A stretch of 64,000 bases of DNA, from positions 241,524 to 305,523 of the forward strand of contig JAWKUK010000011.1 of NCBI GenBank assembly GCA_041398605.1, written 5' to 3'. Under the pieces are notes generated by a model. The model had not been told where the DNA came from, ran no database searches, and saw only the letters and a list, made by a program, of their open reading frames with translations. Position numbers and translations under genes: made by a program. Of this stretch, positions 38,724-47,188 are shown one piece after another (position 1 is the first letter of the stretch; the number at the start of each line of letters is the position of its first letter). This DNA is from JAWKUK01 sp041398605. GTDB lineage: Bacteria > Planctomycetota > UBA1135 > GCA-002686595.

Positions 38724-38754
38724 TCCAAGGCGCCGGGATACAGCGCGCGGCCGT

Positions 38755-40200
38755 TCAGGCGAACAGGTCCAGGATCGGCCTGCCGAGGCCGTCCTTCGTC
38801 ACATAGAACGGCCGCCCCTCGATCGTGTACCCGTGGTCGGGCGGGATGCCGAGCGCGTGATAGAGCGTCGCGTGCAGGTCTTCGATCCGGACCGGCTTGT
38901 CGATCGTCTTGCACGGGCGCTCATCCGAGGTCGTCCCGTACTTGACGCCGCGCCGGATGCCGCCGCCGAACAGCAGCAGGCTGCCCGCGTCCGTGAAGTG
39001 GCGGTGCATGCCGTAGTGCTTCGCCTCGGTCAATTGCTTCGGCACGTTGACCTGGTCTTGCACCAGCTTGCCGGGCTTACCCTCGGTGACCATGTCGCGG
39101 CTGAACTCGCTCGCGAGGACGATCAGCGTGCGGTCGAGCAGGCCGCGCTCCTCGAGCTCCAAGACCAAGCGCGCGATCGGCGCGTCGATCAGCGTCTTCA
39201 GGTCCTTCATGCGCGTGTGCCCGTCCTCGTGGGTGTCGAAGCGCTTGAAGGGCTCGTACTCCGTCGTGACTTCGATGAAGCGCGCGCCGGCCTCGCACAG
39301 GCGCCGCGCCAGGAGGCAGCCGAGCCCGAAGCGGCCGGTGTTGTACGCGTCGTACACCGCGCGCGGCTCTTGCGACAGATCGAAGGCCTTGGCTGCGGGC
39401 GACGTCAGCAGCCTGTGGGCGTTGTCCATCGAGCGCATCAACGACTCGCGGTGGAACTCGCTCCCGTGCTGGCCGATCGGGCTCGCGTCGGCGAGGCGGC
39501 GGAACAGCTCGGCGCGGCGTTGGAAGCGCTGCGTGCTCATCCCGCCGGGCGGGCGGACGGCCGAGGTCGCGTCCGAGGGGTCCGGGATCATGAACGGCCC
39601 GAACTCGCTCCCGAGGAAGCCGCCCGTGTGGAACGCCTTGAGCTCCTCGGCTTCGCCGACGTTGAACGCTTGCCCGATGTCGATGAACGCCGGCATGTCC
39701 GGGTTCAGCGGCCCGAGCGCCTTCGCGATCCACGCGCCGAGGTGCGGCGCTGCGACGGTCTGCGGCGGCGCGTAGCCCGTGTGCCAATGGAACTGGTGCC
39801 GCGAGTGCAGGATGAAGCCCAGGTCGCCCGCCGTGTATGTGTTGCACACGGTCCCGCGATCGATGACCCGCGCGAGCTGCTCGAGGCCCTCGGAGAAGCG
39901 CACGCCGTCGACGACCGTGTCGATCGCGGGGAACGTCGACAGGACCTTGGTGGGGTCGATCCCGACCTCGAACGGCGTGTGCGCCTTCGGGTCGAAGGTC
40001 TCCGTGTGCGCCATCCCGCCGGCCATCCAAAGCACGATGACCTGGTCCGCGGTGGCGTCGCGGCGCGTGAAGGGGCGCGCGCTCGCGGTCGCTTGGGCGA
40101 GCGCGCGCGGGGCGCCCGTGGCGAGCGCGGACAACGTCGCGGCGCTGGCGGTCTGCAGGAAGTCTCGGCGCCTCATGGTGTGCTGGTCGGACGCGGTCAT
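38755..40200 (-). CDS. DUF1501 protein, twin-arginine signal (second pair)
   Basis: The start ATG at 40200 overlaps the stop of the cytochrome gene as ATGA. The product is about 481 residues, opening MTASDQHTMRRRDFLQTASA, with an RR motif and a Tat signal ending near ALAQA. Landmarks are VIVLWMAGGMAHTETFDP, YTAGDLGFILHSRHQFHWHT, FIEVTTEYEPFKRFDTHEDG, LIVLASEFSRDM and ending GRPFYVTKDGLGRPILDLFA. It is the partner of the frameshifted PSCyt1/DUF1549/DUF1553 gene just upstream. It differs from the first DUF1501 copy and belongs to a different subgroup. Its reaction is unknown. Confidence 0.9.
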   Translation of the reverse strand: MTASDQHTMRRRDFLQTASAATLSALATGAPRALAQATASARPFTRRDATADQVIVLWMAGGMAHTETFDPKAHTPFEVGIDPTKVLSTFPAIDTVVDGVRFSEGLEQLARVIDRGTVCNTYTAGDLGFILHSRHQFHWHTGYAPPQTVAAPHLGAWIAKALGPLNPDMPAFIDIGQAFNVGEAEELKAFHTGGFLGSEFGPFMIPDPSDATSAVRPPGGMSTQRFQRRAELFRRLADASPIGQHGSEFHRESLMRSMDNAHRLLTSPAAKAFDLSQEPRAVYDAYNTGRFGLGCLLARRLCEAGARFIEVTTEYEPFKRFDTHEDGHTRMKDLKTLIDAPIARLVLELEERGLLDRTLIVLASEFSRDMVTEGKPGKLVQDQVNVPKQLTEAKHYGMHRHFTDAGSLLLFGGGIRRGVKYGTTSDERPCKTIDKPVRIEDLHATLYHALGIPPDHGYTIEGRPFYVTKDGLGRPILDLFA

Positions 40201-42118
40201 CGGATCAGTTGGAACTCGGGCAGCATGCAGAGCGACCACAGGAGGTCCTCGATGCCGGCCTGTGAGAGCGCGCCTGCTTCGGCGTCGATGGCCGCCAGCG
40301 CGAGCGCGCGCTCGGCGTCGCTGGGCGTGCGCTGTAGGGCGCGCAGGAAGAACCGTCGACGAGCGCGCTCGCCGACCCTTGCCACGTCGCGCGCAAGGCC
40401 TCGGCGCCGCGGCGCAGGTGCCCGTCCAGCGTCGCGCCGTTGGCGAGCTCCAGCGCCTGCATCGTCGTCCCGGCCGTCTCGCGCCGCGTGGTCACCTGTT
40501 CGCGCGCGGTGCGCCCGAGGGCCTTCGAGAGCGGGTCGAACGGGACGCGCCACGCGCGCACGACGCCCTCGGCCCGCGCCGCGGCCGCGGTGTCGCGCGG
40601 CGGCGGCAGCTCGAAGCGCGGCTCGGCTTGCCAGGCGCCGGTGACGCTGCCGAGCGCGTCGTAGAACTGCTCGGCCGTCATGCGGCGGACGCTGGGGCCT
40701 TGGAACACGAAGCCTGCCTCGGCGACCTCCGGCGTCGCGACGGACCGCCGTTGGTAGGCGTCGGACGTCAGGATCGTGCGCAGCAGCGCCCGCAGGTCGT
40801 AGCCGCGCTCGATGAAGTCGCGCGCGAGGCCGTCGAGGAGCGCTGGGTCCCACGGCTCGCGCTCGAGCTCGTCCAGCGGCTCGACGAGCCCGCGGCCCAT
40901 GAGCAGCGCCCACAGCCGGTTGACGATGGTGCGGGTGAAGTAGCCGTTGTCGCGCGCCGTGACGAGCTCCGCGACGCGCGCCATACGCGCCGCGCGTGGC
41001 GCCGCCCCGTCGATGTCGCCGAGCGTCGGCCACAGGAAGCCGTACTCCGCGGGGACGCCGAGGTCCGTGTCGCAGCGCGTGAGGGACAGCGGCGTTTCGC
41101 TGAAGCAGTTGGCGAGCGCAAAGGTCTGCGCGAGGCTCCAGTCGCTGACGAAGCTGTCGTGGCAGGCGGCGCACTTCAGGTTGACGCCCAGGAACACCTG
41201 GCTGACGTTCACCGCCGCCTGCATCGGCGCGCGCTGCACGACGACGTTGTCGCCGCGCCACACGATGCCTTTGATGAAGCCCTCCGCGGCGGCGCTGCTG
41301 GGGGCGATCAGCTCGCGCACGAACGCGTCGTAGGGCATGTTCTGCGCCAGGGCGTCGAAGAGCCACGCGGTGATCTGCGAGCGCCCGCCGTCGATGTAGC
41401 CGGTCCCTTGGAAGTCGTTCCGGAGGAGGTCGTTCCAGAAGCTCATCCAGTGCTCGGCGTAGCCGGTGTCGTCACTCAAGAGCGCTTCGACGAGCGCGGC
41501 GCGCTTGCCCGGCGCGTCGTCGGCGAGGAACGCGGCGAGCGCAGCGGGCGAGGGCAGGAGGCCGATGACGTCGAGGTGGACACGGCGCGCGAACTCGGCG
41601 TCGGAGGCGAGGCCGCCCGCGGGCGCGGCGCCGAGGCGCGCGTCGATGAGGTTCGCGGCGCCGGGGTCTGTGCTCGCGTCAGCGCCGGCGGGCTCGAGCA
41701 GCGCGAGCGGCGCGGAGTACGTGTTGGCGTCGTGCTCGGTGATCCCCCAAGGCGCGCCTGCGTCGATCCACTCGCGCAGCGCCTCGACCTCGTCCTCGCT
41801 GAGGGGCGCGCCTTCGGGCGGCATGCGCTCGAACGGGTCGGTGGAGGTGACGAGCTCGATGAGGCGGCTCTTGCCGGCGTCACCTGCGGTGATGACGGCG
41901 CCGGAGCTGCCGCCGCGCAGCAGCCCGTCGCGCGTGCCGAGCGACAGCCCGCCCTTGCGACGCTCGCCCGCGTGGCACTCGAAGCAGCGCGCCGCGAAGA
42001 TCGGGTGGACAGCGCTCCAATGATCGACCGCAGGGTCCTGGGCTCGGAGGGGCGGCGCGGACAGCGACAGGGCTGCAGCACCTACGAGGACGCTGAAGAG
42101 AGGGTGCGAGGTCGCCAC
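40197..42118 (-). pseudogene. PSCyt1-DUF1549-DUF1553 cytochrome gene with an apparent 1-base frameshift near the 3' end
   Basis: The start is taken as GTG 42118, giving MATSHPLFSVLVGAAALSLS and a signal peptide ending at LRAQ. PSCyt1 has the haem site CFECHAG and the tail RMPPEGAPLSEDE. DUF1549 has EFARRVHLDVIGLLP and CAACHDSF, and DUF1553 has RTIVNRLWALLMGRGLVEPL. Up to about 40360 the sense is in one frame; then it shifts at 40351-40360 (aaccgtcgac) to a frame reading RFFLRALQRTPSDAERALAL and ending LLWSLCMLPEFQLIR, the normal family ending. That frame's stop overlaps the DUF1501 start as ATGA, so it is the ancestral reading. Without a shift the product ends in ~50 unrelated residues. Confidence 0.87.
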
Positions 42119-42179
42119 GCTGCCGAAGGTACCACAGCCGACGCCGACGCTGGGAGGCGCCCCTACGCGACCGGCTCGG

Positions 42180-43514
42180 CTACCTGTCGTCACCGCGGCG
42201 GCGTCGGGGGGCGCCCGCGAGCTCGCTGAAGACGCGCGCGACCGGGCGGTAGCCGATGTACTGCCAGGCCCAGTTGATCAGGACCACGATGCGCGAGCGA
42301 TAGCCGACGAGGAACAGGAGGTGCACGAAGAGCCAGGCCACCCAGGCCGGGAAGCCGCGCAGGCGCATACGGCCGAGCTGCGCGACGGCGGACGCGCGGC
42401 CGATGGTGGCCATCGCCCCCTTGTCGACGTAGCGGAACTCGCGCGGGGCCTCGCCGCGCAGCGCGTGTCTGATGTTGCGCGCCGCGAGCGCGCCCATCTG
42501 GGTCGCGGCCGGCGCGACGCCCGGGACCTGCGCGCCAGCGACCTTCAGCGACGCCGCGTCGCCGATGACAACGACCTCAGGGTGGCCGGGCACGGAGAGG
42601 TCCGGGGCCACGAGCGCCCGCCCGGCGCGGTCGAGCGGCGCGCCGAGCGCCCGCAGGATCGGCGACGCTTGCACGCCCGCGGCCCACAGCACGGTGCGCG
42701 CCTCGATGCGCTCGCCGCCCTCGAGCGTGACCCCTTCGGCATCGATCTGCGTCACCTTCGCGTCGGTCCGTACGGTGACGCCGAGCCCCGTCAACTGCTG
42801 TCGCGCACTCGCCGAGAGCGCGTCGTCATAGGTCGAGAGCACGCGCGGGCCTGCCTCGACCAGCAAGACCTCGGTGCGCTTCGGGTCGAAGCCCTTGAAG
42901 TCGCGCGGCAGGATCTTGCGCGCGAGCTCGGCGATCGCGCCAGCCAGCTCGACGCCGGTCGGGCCCGCGCCGACGATGACCATCCGCAGCCACGGCATCC
43001 GAGCGGCGTCGGTGTCGAGGCGCTCGGCCTGCTCGAACGCGCCGAGCACCATACTGCGGATCTGCTGTGCGTCCCGCAGCGTCTTCAGGCCCGGCGCGTA
43101 CGCCGCCCAGTCGTCGTGGCCGAAGTACGAGTGCGTGGCGCCGGTCGCGACGATCAGGTGGTCGTACGCGAGGGCCGCGTCGCCCATCTGCACGACCCGC
43201 GCATTGACATCGATGCCGGTGACGTCCGCGTACAGCACCCGCGCGTTCTTCTGCCGCCCGAGGATGCGGCGGATCGGGGCGGCGATGTCCGTGCCCGAGA
43301 GCCCGGCGGTCGCGACCTGGTACAGCAGCGGCTGGAACAGGTGGTGGTTCTGCCGGTCGATGACGACGACGTCCACGGGCGTTCGCTTCAGCTCGCGCGC
43401 GGCGCGCAGCCCGCCGAACCCAGCCCCGAGGATCACGACCCGCGGCCGCGTCGCTCCGGCGCGGCCGCGGGTCTCGGACACAGGCGGAGTCTCGAGCGTG
43501 AGGGGCGCGGGCAC
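42180..43514 (-). CDS. Type II NADH dehydrogenase (NDH-2), FAD-dependent
   Basis: The start is uncertain: GTG 43514 is used, with GTG 43481 as an alternative; the open frame further upstream is the antisense shadow of the divergent gene. The protein, about 444 residues, has two Rossmann motifs. VVILGAGFGGLRAARELKR binds FAD and VIVGAGPTGVELAGAIAELA binds NADH. It also has NHHLFQPLLYQVATAGLS (family signature), TVLWAAGVQASPIL and VIGDAASL. The C-terminal half carries a membrane-associating hydrophobic segment, WVAWLFVHLLFLVGYRSRIV. It transfers electrons from NADH to quinone without proton pumping, on the cytoplasmic membrane face. It lies upstream of the PSCyt1 gene on the same strand. Confidence 0.9.
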   Translation of the reverse strand: MPAPLTLETPPVSETRGRAGATRPRVVILGAGFGGLRAARELKRTPVDVVVIDRQNHHLFQPLLYQVATAGLSGTDIAAPIRRILGRQKNARVLYADVTGIDVNARVVQMGDAALAYDHLIVATGATHSYFGHDDWAAYAPGLKTLRDAQQIRSMVLGAFEQAERLDTDAARMPWLRMVIVGAGPTGVELAGAIAELARKILPRDFKGFDPKRTEVLLVEAGPRVLSTYDDALSASARQQLTGLGVTVRTDAKVTQIDAEGVTLEGGERIEARTVLWAAGVQASPILRALGAPLDRAGRALVAPDLSVPGHPEVVVIGDAASLKVAGAQVPGVAPAATQMGALAARNIRHALRGEAPREFRYVDKGAMATIGRASAVAQLGRMRLRGFPAWVAWLFVHLLFLVGYRSRIVVLINWAWQYIGYRPVARVFSELAGAPRRRRGDDR

Positions 43515-43638
43515 ACGGTCGTCATAGATCCGCGGGCCGCCGGAGTCAACGGCCCCTGGCGGAGCGCTCGTGGTTCGGACCGCGCGGTCCGCGCCCGATG
43601 GACCTGTGCGGCAGATCGGATACCGTAGCGCGGCTGAG

Positions 43639-44739
43639 ATGTCGCTTGCTCCCTTCGCTCCTGCCGCACGCCGCGCGCTGCGGCTGCTGGCCGCGTTCGC
43701 CGCGTTCGTCATCGTCGTCCTGGGCTTGAATCGCTGGCACGCGCTGCGCGAGTTGCAAGTCGAGTCCGCGCGGACCGAGGCGCTGGGGCTGCGGCTCGAC
43801 CTAGCGGCGCTTGAGCGGCGGTACACCCCTGAAGCGCTCGCTGCGCTCGACGAAGCGGACCGCGTCTGCCGGGTCATCGAGGACGCAGCCTTCGATCGCG
43901 ACTTGGACGAGGAGCGCGCGGGTGCAGTCGACGGGATCGGGACAGACGACCTTCTCGCAGAGGAGGCGGTCCGCTCGCTAGGACCGCTCCTCGGCGCGGC
44001 GGAGCGTTTCCTAGCCGCTGACGTACGAGACCTGCCCGAGGCCGAGTCCTTCGCGGACAGCGAATGGTGCATGCGCCCGTATGAGGAGCGGCTGGCGGAC
44101 ATCGACGGCGCGGGGCGGCCGGCGACGGCTCCGTTGACGCGCTTCTCGCTGGTCGAGGCGCTCTGTGGCGCGGCGATGGTCGCGATCCACGCGCGTGACC
44201 CGCACGAAGGCTGGCGGCGGCTCGCGCTCGCGGCCCATGTCGCGGCGACGGCACGTGAAACGCACATGACCGGGGTCACCTACGCGAACATGATGCTCGC
44301 GCGATTGCGCCGCGCGTATGACGCCGCCTGCTCGGCGGCGCCAGGTGACCCTGGTCGGGCGCAGGTGCGCGCAGCGCTGCTTGACCTCGACCTGGCCCAC
44401 GAAGCCCGGACGGCGCTGCGGCGCGACGCGGCCTTCATCCTGCACTTCAGCGCGGAGCCTCGACGCTTCGGCCTCGGGTACACGCTCGCAGGGCGCCTGC
44501 TCTCGAGCGATGTCCGCGATCGCGCCGCGCTCCATGCGCTGTGGGCTGATGTCCTCGCGGCAGTCGCGGCGTCGAGCGCCGAGACGACGCGCGCTGAGCT
44601 CCTCGCGATCGAAGGGCGGGCGAAGCGGCGCTCCATGTCGCACATGCCCATCACGTGCCTCGTCGCGCCGAGGGTCCGCTCATTCTGGGATTCGACGCTC
44701 ACCTCCGAAGCGGACCTGAAGACTCTGCGTGCGCCGTGA
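43639..44739 (+). CDS. Unknown protein with one N-terminal membrane segment
   Basis: The start is set at MSLAPFAPAARRALRLLAAF; the frame is open 23 codons upstream. The product is 366 residues. A single transmembrane helix (residues 12-34, LRLLAAFAAFVIVVLGL) is followed by a soluble, alpha-helical, Ala/Leu/Arg-rich region that is probably periplasmic. I recognise no family. It is divergent from NDH-2 and ends convergently with the FG-GAP gene, with a strong hairpin between them. Confidence 0.7.
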   Translation: MSLAPFAPAARRALRLLAAFAAFVIVVLGLNRWHALRELQVESARTEALGLRLDLAALERRYTPEALAALDEADRVCRVIEDAAFDRDLDEERAGAVDGIGTDDLLAEEAVRSLGPLLGAAERFLAADVRDLPEAESFADSEWCMRPYEERLADIDGAGRPATAPLTRFSLVEALCGAAMVAIHARDPHEGWRRLALAAHVAATARETHMTGVTYANMMLARLRRAYDAACSAAPGDPGRAQVRAALLDLDLAHEARTALRRDAAFILHFSAEPRRFGLGYTLAGRLLSSDVRDRAALHALWADVLAAVAASSAETTRAELLAIEGRAKRRSMSHMPITCLVAPRVRSFWDSTLTSEADLKTLRAP

Positions 44740-44762
44740 GGTCCGCGAGGATCGAGCCTTTG

Positions 44763-44807
44763 ACGCGAGACCCCCGCGCGCGCGACGCGCTGGCGGGGGT
44801 CTGCGTT
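44763..44807. terminator. Bidirectional hairpin between convergent genes
   Basis: The arms agacccccgc (44768-44777) and gcgggggtct (44793-44802) are perfect complements, extended by near-matching bases on each side. It lies between the ends of the membrane-anchored unknown gene and the FG-GAP gene, with a T-rich tcgtttcc tail on the plus strand. Confidence 0.65.
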
Positions 44808-44859
44808 CGTTTCCCGCGCCGACGATCGCGCGTGACGACCTCGCGATCGCCTCCACGCG

Positions 44860-46431
44860 TCAGCGCACTTGGAGAGACACAGCGTCTGTGAAGTTCGAGG
44901 TCGGCGCGCCGCTGACCGTGTCGCGGTGCCAGGCTTGGAAGTGCCAGGTTTGGCCGACCGTGGCGGCGACGCCGCCCGTCGGCGTCGGCATGTCCTCGAG
45001 GTCCGCGCGCAGGCGGATGCGGCGCACGACGCCCGAGAACTGGATCTGGCCGGGGCCGACGTAGCGACCGATCGAGCCCCCGAGGCACAGCACGCCTTGG
45101 CTGCCGGCGGGGTTCGCCACCATGTTCGTCGTGCGCGACGTCAAGAAGAAGCCAAAGCTGCTCGGCGGCAGCTCGGTCGCGGTCATGACGAGCGCGTTGA
45201 GGCTCCGGAGCTCCGAGCCGGTCAGGCTCAGCACGCCCGCAACGCCCGTCGAGTTCGGATTGCTCGCGCAGTACGTCGTCCCGAGCGTCCGGATGTTGCG
45301 GTACAACGCCAGCTTCGCGTCGAGCTGCGAGCCAGAGAGGACGTCGATGTCCGCGTCGCCATCGACGTCCATCGGCAGCACGGACCGAACACCATTGGCG
45401 CTCAGCGTGCCCGCGCCAGTGAGCGGCTGCGCGACACCGAAGAAGCCAAAGCCGACGTTCTCGTAGTACGCGACCAGGTCGCTGTTGAAGGCGCCCGCGA
45501 CGACGTCTACGTCCCCGTCGAGGTCGATGTCCACGGCCTTGACGACGGTGGCGCCATCCATCGCGTTGTCGATGATCTGCCGCGCACCAAACGTACCGCT
45601 CCCGCTGCCAGCGAACCAGCCCACGGTGTCATCGCCGAACGACGCGTAGATGACGTCCAAAGAGCCGTTCTGCTCGACGTCGGCGAGCGAGAGGTCACGC
45701 AGATCGTCCGCGCCGGTCGTGATCAAGCGCTCGTTGCTGAACACGCCCGAGCCGAGGTTCTCGAACCAAACGATCTTGTCGTCGTTGCGCGAGCCCACGA
45801 CGAGGTCGAGGCGGCCGTCGGCGTTGATGTCGCCGACCTCGAGCGCGACGGGTCCGTTGCTGGTGGTCGCGATCACGACGTGGGCGGCAAAGGTCGCGCC
45901 GCCGGTGTTCTCGAACCAAGCGACCGTGTTGGTGGGCAGGACCTGCGTCGTCGCGGCGATGTCTAGGTCGCCGTCCTGATCCAGATCGGCCACCACGACG
46001 TCGGAGGAGCGGAAGTTGCCGCTCGTGATCGCAGCCGCCGCCGCGAAGGTCGCGCCGCCGAGGCCGCGCAGCCAGTACACGCCGCTCTGGGCCTCTGCGG
46101 CGTACACGATGTCCTGGATCCCGTCGTCGTCGATGTCGGCGTTGCGCAGCTTACGCAGGCTGCTCGGCCCCGTGTGGATCAATTGGCCGGTGCCGAAGCC
46201 GGCGCCGCCGCCGAGGTTCTCGAAGTAGTAGAGCTGTGACGCGACGTTCGCGACGACAAGGTCCGGGTCGCCGTCGTTGTCGGCGTCGAACGAGCGCATG
46301 TCGATGATGGATGAGATGGTCTGGATGACCTCCTGCGAGCCGAACTGAGCGATGGCGAGCGAAGGCAGGCAGAGGAGCGCGAGCGGCGCGGAGAGCGCTC
46401 GGACGCGCGTGATGGGGGACGGGCGCAGCAT
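44860..46431 (-). CDS. Secreted FG-GAP/VCBS protein with shared C-terminal domain
   Basis: The start ATG at 46431 opens MLRPSPITRVRALSAPLALL, and the signal peptide is cleaved near AIAQF; the product is 523 residues. Repeats carry D-x-D-x-D-x-DG or DxNxDG loops (DADNDGDPDLVVAN, DIDDDGIQDIVYA, DLDQDGDLDIAATT, DINADGRLDLVVGS, DVDGDADIDVLSG) and WFEN-containing strands, as in VCBS propellers. The last 137 residues are the shared C-terminal module (VLCLGGSIGRYV, MPTPTGG, GQTWHFQAWHRD, PTSNFTDA). The ECF sigma gene lies upstream on the same strand, 115 bp away. Role: extracellular, Ca2+-binding, unknown partner. Confidence 0.88.
   Translation of the reverse strand: MLRPSPITRVRALSAPLALLCLPSLAIAQFGSQEVIQTISSIIDMRSFDADNDGDPDLVVANVASQLYYFENLGGGAGFGTGQLIHTGPSSLRKLRNADIDDDGIQDIVYAAEAQSGVYWLRGLGGATFAAAAAITSGNFRSSDVVVADLDQDGDLDIAATTQVLPTNTVAWFENTGGATFAAHVVIATTSNGPVALEVGDINADGRLDLVVGSRNDDKIVWFENLGSGVFSNERLITTGADDLRDLSLADVEQNGSLDVIYASFGDDTVGWFAGSGSGTFGARQIIDNAMDGATVVKAVDIDLDGDVDVVAGAFNSDLVAYYENVGFGFFGVAQPLTGAGTLSANGVRSVLPMDVDGDADIDVLSGSQLDAKLALYRNIRTLGTTYCASNPNSTGVAGVLSLTGSELRSLNALVMTATELPPSSFGFFLTSRTTNMVANPAGSQGVLCLGGSIGRYVGPGQIQFSGVVRRIRLRADLEDMPTPTGGVAATVGQTWHFQAWHRDTVSGAPTSNFTDAVSLQVR
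44863..45273 (-). other. C-terminal shared domain, copy 3 (FG-GAP protein)
   Basis: The 137 residues start at YCASNPNSTGV and contain SSFGFFLTSRT, VLCLGGSIGRYV, MPTPTGG, GQTWHFQAWHRD and PTSNFTDAVS. They end exactly at the stop. Confidence 0.85.
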
Positions 46432-46546
46432 GATGTGAAGGCGTACTTCGTAAGGAGATCGGACGAGCGGCGACACTGCCGCCCATGGGCTCCAAGCCAC
46501 ACCTCCAGCCGACGCAACAGGCGCGCACGAAAAAAGCGTGCCCGCG

Positions 46547-47161
46547 TCACTCGCTCCGCTGCAGCGCCGCGGCCAGCTTGGCCATCGCGCGCGAGAGCAC
46601 CATCCGACAATGGGCAGGGTCGAGCCCGAGCGTCGCCGCGGCCTCCGCATGCGGCCGCCCCTCAAGCACGACGAGCCGCAAGACCTCCGCGTCGCGTCCG
46701 CCGAGCGACGCGATCGCCGCGCGCACTCGTTCACGCGTTTCCAGCGTGGCCGCAAAACGGCTCGGCGTCTCGCTCGAGCTCGGTTCGATCCCCGGGTCCT
46801 CCGAGTCCAGCGGCGACAGCGAACCGAGCGCCCCGCCGTGATCGCGCTTGTCCGCGCGCAAGAACTTGCGCCGCGCCTTCAGCTTCAGCAGGCCCGCCTC
46901 GAAGACCCACTGGCGGAACTCGGCCTCCGAACGCAGCTCGAAGCGGCCGTCGTCGATGTGGGCCAGCACGTCTCGGCAAACGGACTGCGCAAGGTCCTCG
47001 GCTGATTCTTGCTCCAGGACGAAGTTGGGCGCGCGACGGCCGAGGAAGGCTCGGAGACGCGGCAGAAGCCGCGCCAGCCACTCCTCGATCCTCGGGTCGG
47101 GTTGGTGACCCGGCAGGCCTTCGTCCGATTTTGCCATCGCCCGTTGCGCTGAGCGTACCAT
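46547..47161 (-). CDS. ECF-type RNA polymerase sigma factor
   Basis: The 204-residue protein has region 2-like EQESAEDLAQSVCRDVLAHI and FRQWVFEAGLLKLKARRKFL, and a region 4 helix-turn-helix RLVVLEGRPHAEAAATLGLD followed by RMVLSRAMAKLAAAL. It would direct RNA polymerase to a small regulon. A second in-frame Met at 47137 is a plausible start. The gene is divergent from the Ser/Thr kinase gene, whose start lies 27 bp away, and precedes the FG-GAP gene on the same strand. In planctomycetes, sigma and kinase pairs of this layout are common, so a signalling link is likely (inference). Confidence 0.85.
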   Translation of the reverse strand: MVRSAQRAMAKSDEGLPGHQPDPRIEEWLARLLPRLRAFLGRRAPNFVLEQESAEDLAQSVCRDVLAHIDDGRFELRSEAEFRQWVFEAGLLKLKARRKFLRADKRDHGGALGSLSPLDSEDPGIEPSSSETPSRFAATLETRERVRAAIASLGGRDAEVLRLVVLEGRPHAEAAATLGLDPAHCRMVLSRAMAKLAAALQRSE

Positions 47162-47188
47162 CCGCCTTGGAGCCCATTGGATCTTCCA

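Noticed and set aside
43515..44279. N-terminal extension of NDH-2
   Set aside because: It is antisense to a gene with a membrane helix and has no dehydrogenase motif.
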